Of a stretch of DNA of 64,000 bases, positions 34,550 through 42,558 are shown in pieces; position 1 is the stretch's first letter, and the number at the start of each line of letters is the position of its first letter. The position numbers and the translations under genes are program-made. The notes beneath the pieces were generated by a model that was given only the letters and a program-made list of their open reading frames with translations, searched no databases and was not told the DNA's origin. The stretch covers positions 348,125 through 412,124 of the forward strand of contig DDRT01000020.1 in the NCBI GenBank assembly GCA_002343185.1, given 5' to 3'. This DNA is from Deltaproteobacteria bacterium UBA2409 (GTDB taxonomy: Bacteria > Bdellovibrionota_C > UBA2361 > DDRT01).

Positions 34550-35734
34550 GTGAAAATAGAACCAACAAGGGAGGAGATCTTAGCTGCTGTGGATTTCTTA
34601 CCTCGAAATACAGCTTCAAGAGTTAGGCGTCGGCTTGAAGCTGGCGATGATCCTGCGTCAATCGTTGGGGGCTATAATGGCTCTCAAATGATTAAAGCAG
34701 TAGCTCAGTATCGAGCTTCAACAGATCGTGGCTCTGAGGCGCAGTTAGTATATTCTATCCTTAAAAATTTAGGTGTATCTGAAAGACAGGTTGATGTATC
34801 AACCTGTGTAGCACTTGATCTTATGCCTTCAGCAGATAATCCAGATCCTAGAGTTGAAACCAAAAGATTACCTGCTCCAGCAAAGCAGCGCCTAAGGGAG
34901 ATGATTCGAGATGGAATTTTTTCTGAGAAAGATGGATACGTTAGTCTCACTCCGGAGGCGGTAAATATAATTCAAAGTACACCTCAGTTAGTGGAACATT
35001 TTGAATCTGCAAGACAAATTAGAGAAGAGATTGAGGCTTTACCACATCGTGGCAGTAACATCACTATATCCAGAATAATATATCCTTATGATGATGTTTA
35101 TGGATCTTTAGTTGATGCGATGAAAAAAAGTTCAGCAGGTAGAGTGAGCAACTCATTTAGAGAGTCTATAGGTGCTGCCTCATACTTAGTATTTCAAAAT
35201 GAGAATAGTGCAGGAATGATGTCAGTGCCTGAGGCCTATTGGAGAGAGCTTAAAAAAGCTCTTCGTATCTCGATGTCTAGTGAAGATATTGAGCACATAA
35301 TAGGATTAAGACAATTTCAGTTTGTAAAGCGATATCAACATGAATTTGGATGTCAGCGTGTATGGTGCCTTGATGAAACAGCCACTGAGCAGTTTCATTC
35401 TTCTATGGCTCGTTTAGGCACTAATTTAGCTATGGTTTATAGAGAAGCATTGCTTTCTAATGAAGATATTTTAGCGATCATTGCTAGGGCGAACGATATT
35501 GAAGCTACTCTTGGTAATAAAGATCCTATACGTCATAGTGAAAATATGATGGTTGAGACGACTATGAGAAATGCATTTATATTGGCTCCGCAGAATCGTA
35601 CCTCGATCCCAAACCCTGCCAGAATGTATTTTAATTTGGATAAACTCAGAGAAGGCACAATTCGTGCTGTAAGAGAGGAGGCTCATAGACTTGCTACTCT
35701 TTGGAGTGAAGGGCAGTTGGCGTTAGAGATTTGA
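34550..35734 (+). CDS. Protein of unknown function (394 aa) beside the CRISPR locus
   Basis: GTG start at 34550. No family recognised. The protein is soluble and mostly helical. It reads out of the accessory region toward cas1, with which it is convergent (180 bases apart). The first 60 residues (EILAAVDFLPRNTASRVRRR) are basic and might bind nucleic acid. There is no Cas2-like or Cas4-like signature. Its base composition looks like neighbouring genes. Confidence 0.55.
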   Translation: MKIEPTREEILAAVDFLPRNTASRVRRRLEAGDDPASIVGGYNGSQMIKAVAQYRASTDRGSEAQLVYSILKNLGVSERQVDVSTCVALDLMPSADNPDPRVETKRLPAPAKQRLREMIRDGIFSEKDGYVSLTPEAVNIIQSTPQLVEHFESARQIREEIEALPHRGSNITISRIIYPYDDVYGSLVDAMKKSSAGRVSNSFRESIGAASYLVFQNENSAGMMSVPEAYWRELKKALRISMSSEDIEHIIGLRQFQFVKRYQHEFGCQRVWCLDETATEQFHSSMARLGTNLAMVYREALLSNEDILAIIARANDIEATLGNKDPIRHSENMMVETTMRNAFILAPQNRTSIPNPARMYFNLDKLREGTIRAVREEAHRLATLWSEGQLALEI

Positions 35735-35752
35735 TTATAGAGCAATCTCCTG

Positions 35753-35766
35753 CCGGCCTGACCCCC
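35753..35766. repeat. Fragment of the GGGGTCAGGC-type intergenic repeat
   Basis: GCCGGCCTGACCCCC right after the stop of the 394-aa gene matches the end of the longer elements (for example 33081-33092). Only one arm is present, so it is probably a remnant. Confidence 0.5.
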
Positions 35767-35888
35767 GTTATTAAGCCATTTCGAGTCATCTTGTGTAGAA
35801 TATCCTTCTCGAAAAAGTTGGCTATTTTGATTCAATATTTTCAGATATTTATTATAGCAAGCTAGATATTTAAAAGGAGGGAGGCTCC

Positions 35889-35909
35889 AAAGGGTTGCGG
35901 TGCCCCTTT
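35889..35909 (-). terminator. Possible terminator after cas1
   Basis: AAAGGG (35889-35894) and CCCTTT (35904-35909) form a 6-bp hairpin with a 9-nt loop five bases after the cas1 stop codon. The downstream minus-strand sequence is C/T-rich rather than a clean T-run, so terminator activity is uncertain. Confidence 0.3.
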
Positions 35910-35914
35910 AGGCT

Positions 35915-36952
35915 TTATTCTAAATCCCCAGAAACTAGCCTTGCTTCCTTCCAAAAATCTGTCCGCCCGGCTTGTCTACCGTAGAGTCTAAAAGGAATTT
36001 TCCTTGGTCTGCCCCCATTTGGTTTATCGATTGTTGGTACCATGAAACGTCTGGTGTTTTCCATTAAATAACTTTTAAGCGCAAGGACTACTCCGTGAAA
36101 TAATTCATGGCGAGTTACAATTTGTCTGGTTAAACCTGTGTAGACATGTTCATCTAATGCTTTTTTTATTTCGTTTATCACAATCCCAATCGATGCAGTG
36201 TTGTTATTAGGGTCATTTATTGAAAGTAGAGCTCCTAGGGCAATTCGATCAAACTCGCCCCGATAGGGCTCTATTAAGTCGTATACTAGGGATGGGTAAT
36301 CTGTGCCCTGATGTAAAAATCCATGAAATGGCGATAGGTGATGATAGGTAATCCAGCGTAATAGTAATCCCGATAGGAACTTCGAAGCAGCATCAAGTGC
36401 GTTTTTGACCTTCCCGTCAGAGCGCCGACTAAGCCCTTTAAGCCCCAACTCTTTAAAATAAGAAGCCCAGTACTTTTTTGAGTAGTGTGCTTCTATAAGT
36501 CTCATCTCTTTTATCGACATTTGTTTGTCGAGCGATGGTAATTCGGGACACAACCAGCGCATCGAGTAAAACTTGGCTGCAAGAATTTTTCTGACAATAT
36601 GCCGCTGGGAGTGTCCATTAGCTCTCTTTATAATCTGCATTTCTAGAGTGTTACGCTGATCTCGCCGTGTTCCAGAGCTTATAATAATAGGGCTCGGTAT
36701 ATTTCTCTTGTGAATTACAATAGGGACCCCGCTTAGGCAGATCTGCTCTATTAATCTTGTGTCTAGTTGCCCATATTCACCGTAGAGCATTATTGAGGAG
36801 ATCGATTTAAGACTTGTCTCTTCAACTCCGCCGTTGTAAGTGAATCGAAATGTATCGCCGGTGACGTGTTCGATCGATTGAAGGTAAGGTAACCACATCG
36901 GAGCCTTCGACGACTTGAAGCGCTTTTCCATGCTTTGGCGGTGTTTTTTCAT
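35915..36952 (-). CDS. cas1: CRISPR-associated integrase Cas1 (type V-D)
   Basis: A 345-aa protein. The three metal-binding residues of Cas1 can be placed: E154 in RLIEAHYSKKYW, H214 in GFLHQG and D225 in YDLIEPYRGEF. The N-terminal beta domain contains ISSIMLYGEYGQLDTRLIEQ (the usual strand region before the alpha domain). Cas1 inserts new spacers at the leader end of the array. It is divergent from the array, with the leader between them, start ATG preceded by AAGGAA. No cas2 or cas4 is found anywhere in the window, in line with known type V-D loci that carry Cas1 only. Confidence 0.92.
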   Translation of the reverse strand: MKKHRQSMEKRFKSSKAPMWLPYLQSIEHVTGDTFRFTYNGGVEETSLKSISSIMLYGEYGQLDTRLIEQICLSGVPIVIHKRNIPSPIIISSGTRRDQRNTLEMQIIKRANGHSQRHIVRKILAAKFYSMRWLCPELPSLDKQMSIKEMRLIEAHYSKKYWASYFKELGLKGLSRRSDGKVKNALDAASKFLSGLLLRWITYHHLSPFHGFLHQGTDYPSLVYDLIEPYRGEFDRIALGALLSINDPNNNTASIGIVINEIKKALDEHVYTGLTRQIVTRHELFHGVVLALKSYLMENTRRFMVPTIDKPNGGRPRKIPFRLYGRQAGRTDFWKEARLVSGDLE

Positions 36953-37078
36953 TGAAATTCCTTAGTTTTCATTGTAATTTTCGTGTCAAAAGAAGGTATC
37001 GGGCAGAAGAAACAATTACTTTAAAGTAAAGAATCCTCACGAAATCAGGGATTTACGGCTTTACCTTTCGTGGGACGC
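36953..37078 (+). promoter_or_regulatory. CRISPR leader, with a hairpin carrying an anti-repeat loop
   Basis: The 126 bases between the cas1 start and the first repeat should be the leader: they lie next to cas1, and the degenerate repeat is at the other end. A 12-bp palindrome TACTTTAAAGTA is at 37017-37028. A perfect 7-bp stem CACGAAA (37038-37044) and TTTCGTG (37066-37072) encloses a 21-nt loop that contains CTTTACC (37059-37065), the reverse complement of GGTAAAG in the repeat. This could be part of a scoutRNA or a leader structure that pairs with the repeat. Confidence 0.6.
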
Positions 37079-38739
37079 CTCCGTGAATACGTGGGGTAAA
37101 GGCATAGTTTTCAATTAAGACTCCGTGAATACGTGGGGTAAAGGCGAAGAGTCTTTTAGAGGACTCCGTGAATACGTGGGGTAAAGGCCAAAACCGATAA
37201 CCCTGACTCCGTGAATACGTGGGGTAAAGGCCTGTGAAATCGAGCCATACTCCGTGAATACGTGGGGTAAAGGCATCCTTCATGCTTATAAACTCCGTGA
37301 ATACGTGGGGTAAAGGCGAATAAATCTAGGCAAGTCTCCGTGAATACGTGGGGTAAAGGCAAGAATGGGATTTAAGAACTCCGTGAATACGTGGGGTAAA
37401 GGCCAAGATTAAGAGAGCCCGCTCCGTGAATACGTGGGGTAAAGGCAATGAAGGCTTCCTCTCTCTCCGTGAATACGTGGGGTAAAGGCACTTCAGAGGT
37501 TTTATAACTCCGTGAATACGTGGGGTAAAGGCTATCACACCGTGATTCAGCTCCGTGAATACGTGGGGTAAAGGCATTCATAGAAAATGCTGTCTCCGTG
37601 AATACGTGGGGTAAAGGCTTGTACCAATGACCGGGACTCCGTGAATACGTGGGGTAAAGGCATGAATATTCAAGCTGGACTCCGTGAATACGTGGGGTAA
37701 AGGCTCAAAGAATCGACAGGGACTCCGTGAATACGTGGGGTAAAGGCTCCTAAAGAAGCACAAAACTCCGTGAATACGTGGGGTAAAGGCTTTCCACCAT
37801 TGAGTTTACTCCGTGAATACGTGGGGTAAAGGCTATGATCTATTAATATCCCTCCGTGAATACGTGGGGTAAAGGCCAATGTTAGCTGCTGAGGCTCCGT
37901 GAATACGTGGGGTAAAGGCTGTGTCCCAGTCGGTAACTACTCCGTGAATACGTGGGGTAAAGGCTCTCTTTCGAAGGAGCAACTCCGTGAATACGTGGGG
38001 TAAAGGCATGAAACATGAATATGTACTCCGTGAATACGTGGGGTAAAGGCGCCAGTCATAACCTTTAAACTCCGTGAATACGTGGGGTAAAGGCTGAGAA
38101 GGTGCCCCTTCTTCTCCGTGAATACGTGGGGTAAAGGCTTATGTTCAACAGAAAGACTCCGTGAATACGTGGGGTAAAGGCTCAAGAAACAGAATCCCAC
38201 TCCGTGAATACGTGGGGTAAAGGCTAGGGATAGGATTGACAGCTCCGTGAATACGTGGGGTAAAGGCAAGAAGGTGGTAAATCGCCTCCGTGAATACGTG
38301 GGGTAAAGGCTTAATAGACAGGACTTTACTCCGTGAATACGTGGGGTAAAGGCTTAAGTTGCTGTTACACCCTCCGTGAATACGTGGGGTAAAGGCAATG
38401 TCTTTTTCTCTCTTCTCCGTGAATACGTGGGGTAAAGGCAATACATTGCATCAATGGCTCCGTGAATACGTGGGGTAAAGGCTTATAGACACTATCGCTA
38501 CTCCGTGAATACGTGGGGTAAAGGCTCCAAACATAATCATGGCTCCGTGAATACGTGGGGTAAAGGCAGACACTCTCTTGCTAAACTCCGTGAATACGTG
38601 GGGTAAAGGCTGAGGTTATTGGGGATTTCTCCGTGAATACGTGGGGTAAAGGCAGAGAAGCGTTGGCGTGGCTCCGTGAATACGTGGGGTAAAGGCTTTG
38701 TGAATCAAGGGTACCTCCGTGAATACGTGGGGTAAAATT
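37079..38739 (+). CRISPR. CRISPR array, 39 repeats of 25 nt and 38 spacers of about 18 nt
   Basis: I counted 39 copies of a 25-nt repeat starting CTCCGTGAATACG and ending GGGGTAAAGGC, from 37079-37103 to 38715-38739. All copies look identical except the last, whose final three bases GGC are changed; this marks the leader-distal end, and places transcription left to right. Spacers are 18 nt in nearly all cases; spacers 1 and 34 are 17, spacers 23 and 24 are 19 and spacer 20 is 20 nt. In RNA, CUCCGUG can pair with CGUGGGG around an AAUA loop (seven pairs, several G-U), leaving UAAAGGC beside the spacer, as expected for a 5' handle of a Cas12 guide. Spacers this short are a known trait of type V-C/V-D systems. 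No spacer was seen to match other parts of the window, but this was not searched exhaustively. Confidence 0.98.
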
Positions 38740-38974
38740 AGTAGAATTGATGGAGCGTATGAAGACACATTTCATTTTGTTAAGGCCAATGTTCCTTAAG
38801 TCTTTGTCGGTATCAACTTTCGCAATTTTTGTAAGCGGGTGACTAAAATTAAAATAAATCGAAAAAAAGAGTTACGCGAGTTCTTTGTAGCCTTGGCGTA
38901 ACAGCTTTGCTTGAGTTTTGTTTCTTCTCCTGTTACCTATTATTTTTTCTATCTAATCGTTTTGAGGTGCCGGT
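38740..38974 (+). ncRNA. Candidate scoutRNA region between array and cas12d
   Basis: The 235-base gap contains a perfect 7-bp inverted repeat GTTACGC (38871-38877) and GCGTAAC (38896-38902) with an 18-nt loop. The loop includes GCCTT (38890-38894), complementary to AAGGC at the 3' end of the repeat. Known Cas12d/Cas12c effectors need a small scoutRNA with only 3-5 nt complementarity to the repeat, so this hairpin is a candidate. A caution: TAGCCTTGGCG also occurs in the unrelated intergenic repeat at 33031-33041. The segment ends with the ribosome binding site AGGTG before cas12d. Confidence 0.4.
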
Positions 38975-41900
38975 TTGAAGAGAATTGCAAAGTTTAGACA
39001 CGACAAGCCAGTAAAAAGAGAAGCGTGGTCAAAAGGCTATCGAGTACATAAAAATCGCATCATCAATAAAGTTACACGCTCAATAAAATATCCACTAGTT
39101 GTCAAAGACGAATGGAAGAAAAGACTGATCGACGATGCTGCCCATGATTATCGTTGGTTAGTAGGTCCAATAAACTACTCTGACTGGTGTAGAGATCCAA
39201 ATCAGTATTCTATCTTAGAATTTTGGATCGATTTTTTGTGCGTGGGAGGGGTATTTCAATCTAGCCATTCAAATATTTGCAGACTAGCTATTCAACTATC
39301 TGGCGGTAGCGTATTCGAACAAGAGTGGAAAGATCTATCACCTTTTGTAAGAGCGAATTTAATTCAGGGAATTAAACCAGCTGAATTTATAGGATTCCTT
39401 ACTGCTGAATTTAGAAGTTCAAGCAACCCAAAGAACTTCATCTCGAAATTCTTTGAAGGTAGCAATGAAGACTTGGAGAGCTTAACCAATGAATTTGCCT
39501 CCATAGTCGATTTTATTAAGGCAAAAGACATCAGTCTTCTTAGAAAATCGCTTCCGTCTTGTAAGAAGATTGCTCCGAACCTTTGGGAAAAAGCGGTAGG
39601 CTCGCACTCCACAAACGAGTTACTTAAATTGCTAACAAAATATACAAGGGTCATGTTGGTCGCTGAACCGTCCCATTCAGATCGGGTATTCTCACAAACA
39701 GTCCTACAGTCTAATGATCAAGATGATCCTGAGCTAACCGGACCCTTGCCCTCACATAAAGTCGGTAAGGCAAGTTATCTGTTCATCCCCGAGTTCATAA
39801 GAGAAGTGAATTTAGATAAGATTTCAAAATTAGACTTATCTGCTAAAAGTAAACTTGCTGTCGAGCAGGTAAAAAAGCTATCAGAGCTAACATCTGACTT
39901 TAAACAAATTGAGAACCAAAGCGAGGCATACTTCGGATTAAGCACAAGCTTCAATGAACTTAGCAATTTCCTAGGTATCTTAATTAGGACGCTTCGGAAC
40001 GCGCCAGAAGCTATATTAAAAGATCAAATAGCTCTCTGTGCACCGCTGGATAAAGATATACTCAAAATTACCCTTGATTGGTTATGTGATAGAGCACAAG
40101 CTTTGCCCGAAAATCCTCGCTTTGAGACTAACTGGGCTGAGTATAGATCATATTTAGGTGGAAAGATAAAGTCTTGGTTTTCAAACTACGAGAATTTCTT
40201 CGAGATACCACAAGCGGCTAGTAGCCAACAAAACAACAACAGAGAAAAAAAATTGGGCAACAGAAGCGCTATCAGAGCTTTAAATCTTAAGAAAGAGGCT
40301 TTTGAAAAAGCAAGAGAAACTTTCAAAGGCGATAAAGGAACTTTAGAAAAGATAGACTTAGCATACAGGCTGTTAGGCTCAATTTCCCCTGAAGTACTTC
40401 AGTGCGATGAGGGGCTAAAGCTGTATCAACAGTTTAATGATGAGCTTTTAGTTCTTAATGAGACTATTAATCAAAAGTTTCAAGACGCTAAAAGGGATAT
40501 TAAAGCCAAAAAAGAGAAAGAGAGCTTTGAAAAGCTACAAAGGAATCTTTCATCTCCTCTCCCTAGGATACCTGAGTTCTTTGGCGAAAGAGCAAAGAAA
40601 GGATACCAAAAAGCAAGGGTGAGTCCGAAACTGGCACGACATCTACTAGAGTGTTTGAATGACTGGTTAGCGCGGTTTGCAAAAGTAGAGGAATCTGCCT
40701 TTTCTGAAAAGGAGTTTCAGAGGATCCTCGATTGGTTAAGAACTAGTGATTTTCTCCCGGTTTTCATTCGTAAAAGCAAAGATCCCCCAAGTTGGTTAAG
40801 ATATATAGCTCGTGTGGCAACTGGGAAATATTACTTTTGGGTGTCAGAATACTCAAGAAAGAGAGTTCAAATAATTGATAAGCCTATCGCACAAAACCCG
40901 CTTAAAGAGCTTATTTCTTGGTTTCTATTAAACAAGGACGCTTTCTCCAGAGATAACGAGTTATTTAAAGGTTTATCGAGCAAAATGGTAACTTTAGCTC
41001 GGATCATGGCTGGAATCTTGAGAGATCGGGGAGAAGGTCTAAAAGAGCTCCAAGCCATGACCTCTAAGCTTGATAATATAGGTCTTCTACATCCAAGCTT
41101 TTCCGTTCCTGTAACTGATAGCCTAAAGGATGCTGCTTTTTACAGAGCATTCTTCTCGGAGCTCGAGGGGCTCTTAAATATTGGTCGCAGTCGTTTGATC
41201 ATAGAGAGAATAACTCTTCAGTCACAACAAAGTAAAAACAAAAAAACTAGGCGGCCTCTAATGCCGGAGCCATTTATTAATGAGGATAAGGAAGTATTCT
41301 TAGCGTTCCCAAAATTTGAAACCAAGAATAAGGTGAAGGGAACTAGAGTTGTTTACAATTCTCCGGATGAAGTGAATTGGCTCTTATCACCAATTCGTTC
41401 ATCCAAAGGGCAGTTGTCATTCATGTTTAGGTGTTTAAGTGAAGATGCTAAGATAATGACGACATCTGGTGGGTGCAGCTACATCGTGGAGTTTAAGAAA
41501 CTTTTAGAGGCTCAGGAGGAGGTTTTGTCTATTCATGACTGTGACATAATTCCCCGGGCATTCGTAAGTATCCCATTCACCCTCGAAAGAGAGTCAGAAG
41601 AAACCAAGCCTGATTGGAAACCCAATAGGTTTATGGGAGTTGATATCGGCGAATATGCGGTTGCTTACTGTGTAATAGAGAAAGGTACGGATTCCATTGA
41701 GATACTAGATTGTGGAATTGTCAGAAACGGCGCTCATAGGGTTTTAAAAGAGAAAGTGGATAGGTTAAAGCGGCGACAACGCTCAATGACTTTTGGTGCG
41801 ATGGATACAAGTATTGCTGCGGCACGGGAGTCACTTGTTGGTAATTATAGAAATCGGCTACATGCGATTGCCCTAAAACATGGCGCGAAACTCGTGTATG

Positions 41901-42556
41901 AATATGAAGTAAGCGCCTTTGAGAGTGGAGGGAATAGAATTAAGAAGGTTTACGAAACTCTAAAAAAATCGGACTGCACTGGGGAAACGGAGGCCGACAA
42001 AAATGCTAGAAAGCACATCTGGGGCGAAACGAACGCTGTGGGGGATCAAATTGGGGCTGGATGGACCAGTCAAACCTGCGCAAAGTGTGGAAGGAGCTTT
42101 GGAGCTGATCTTAAGGCTGGAAATTTTGGAGTCGCTGTTCCCGTTCCTGAGAAGGTTGAAGATTCTAAAGGACATTATGCCTATCATGAATTTCCTTTTG
42201 AAGATGGACTTAAAGTTCGAGGATTCCTAAAACCCAATAAAATTATCTCGGATCAAAAGGAATTGGCCAAGGCCGTGCATGCTTATATGCGACCCCCGCT
42301 GGTTGCCCTTGGCAAGCGAAAACTACCTAAAAACGCGCGTTATAGAAGAGGAAACTCAAGTTTATTTAGATGTCCTTTTAGTGATTGTGGGTTTACTGCA
42401 GATGCAGACATTCAGGCTGCCTATAATATTGCTGTCAAACAATTATACAAACCTAAAAAAGGTTATCCAAAGGAGCGAAAGTGGCAGGACTTTGTCATTC
42501 TAAAACCCAAAGAACCGTCCAAACTTTTTGATAAACAATTTTACCGACCGAACTAA
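38975..42556 (+). CDS. cas12d: Cas12d (CasY), RNA-guided type V-D effector
   Basis: A 1193-aa protein. TTG start at 38975 with AGGTG five bases upstream; no better start exists. The N-terminus shows the Cas12d signature (KGYRVHKNRI, TRSIKYPLVV, LVGPINYSDW, YSILEFWIDFL). The split RuvC nuclease has all three acidic residues: D890 in FMGVDIGEYAVAY, E976 in LVYEYEVSAFESGGNRI and D1145 in TADADIQAAYNIA. The zinc-ribbon-like nuclease lobe has CAKC (C1035, C1038) and CPFSDC (C1133, C1138); the second pair is CxxxxC rather than the CxxC of CasY.1. The sequence between RuvC II and III closely follows known CasY proteins as I remember them. Guided by an 18-nt spacer RNA and a scoutRNA it should cut DNA next to a short T-rich PAM. 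It is translationally coupled to the nuclease-like gene downstream. Confidence 0.94.
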   Translation: MKRIAKFRHDKPVKREAWSKGYRVHKNRIINKVTRSIKYPLVVKDEWKKRLIDDAAHDYRWLVGPINYSDWCRDPNQYSILEFWIDFLCVGGVFQSSHSNICRLAIQLSGGSVFEQEWKDLSPFVRANLIQGIKPAEFIGFLTAEFRSSSNPKNFISKFFEGSNEDLESLTNEFASIVDFIKAKDISLLRKSLPSCKKIAPNLWEKAVGSHSTNELLKLLTKYTRVMLVAEPSHSDRVFSQTVLQSNDQDDPELTGPLPSHKVGKASYLFIPEFIREVNLDKISKLDLSAKSKLAVEQVKKLSELTSDFKQIENQSEAYFGLSTSFNELSNFLGILIRTLRNAPEAILKDQIALCAPLDKDILKITLDWLCDRAQALPENPRFETNWAEYRSYLGGKIKSWFSNYENFFEIPQAASSQQNNNREKKLGNRSAIRALNLKKEAFEKARETFKGDKGTLEKIDLAYRLLGSISPEVLQCDEGLKLYQQFNDELLVLNETINQKFQDAKRDIKAKKEKESFEKLQRNLSSPLPRIPEFFGERAKKGYQKARVSPKLARHLLECLNDWLARFAKVEESAFSEKEFQRILDWLRTSDFLPVFIRKSKDPPSWLRYIARVATGKYYFWVSEYSRKRVQIIDKPIAQNPLKELISWFLLNKDAFSRDNELFKGLSSKMVTLARIMAGILRDRGEGLKELQAMTSKLDNIGLLHPSFSVPVTDSLKDAAFYRAFFSELEGLLNIGRSRLIIERITLQSQQSKNKKTRRPLMPEPFINEDKEVFLAFPKFETKNKVKGTRVVYNSPDEVNWLLSPIRSSKGQLSFMFRCLSEDAKIMTTSGGCSYIVEFKKLLEAQEEVLSIHDCDIIPRAFVSIPFTLERESEETKPDWKPNRFMGVDIGEYAVAYCVIEKGTDSIEILDCGIVRNGAHRVLKEKVDRLKRRQRSMTFGAMDTSIAAARESLVGNYRNRLHAIALKHGAKLVYEYEVSAFESGGNRIKKVYETLKKSDCTGETEADKNARKHIWGETNAVGDQIGAGWTSQTCAKCGRSFGADLKAGNFGVAVPVPEKVEDSKGHYAYHEFPFEDGLKVRGFLKPNKIISDQKELAKAVHAYMRPPLVALGKRKLPKNARYRRGNSSLFRCPFSDCGFTADADIQAAYNIAVKQLYKPKKGYPKERKWQDFVILKPKEPSKLFDKQFYRPN

Positions 42557-42558
42557 AA

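Noticed and set aside
37053..38775. Many minus-strand open frames with AFTPRIHGV-type repeats across the array
   Set aside because: They are translations of the 25-nt CRISPR repeat with 43-nt spacing, not proteins.
38975..42556. Cas12c, Cas12a or a TnpB-like transposon protein instead of Cas12d
   Set aside because: The N-terminal IKYPL and FWID blocks and the RuvC II surroundings match CasY; there is no IS605-type end or TnpA nearby.
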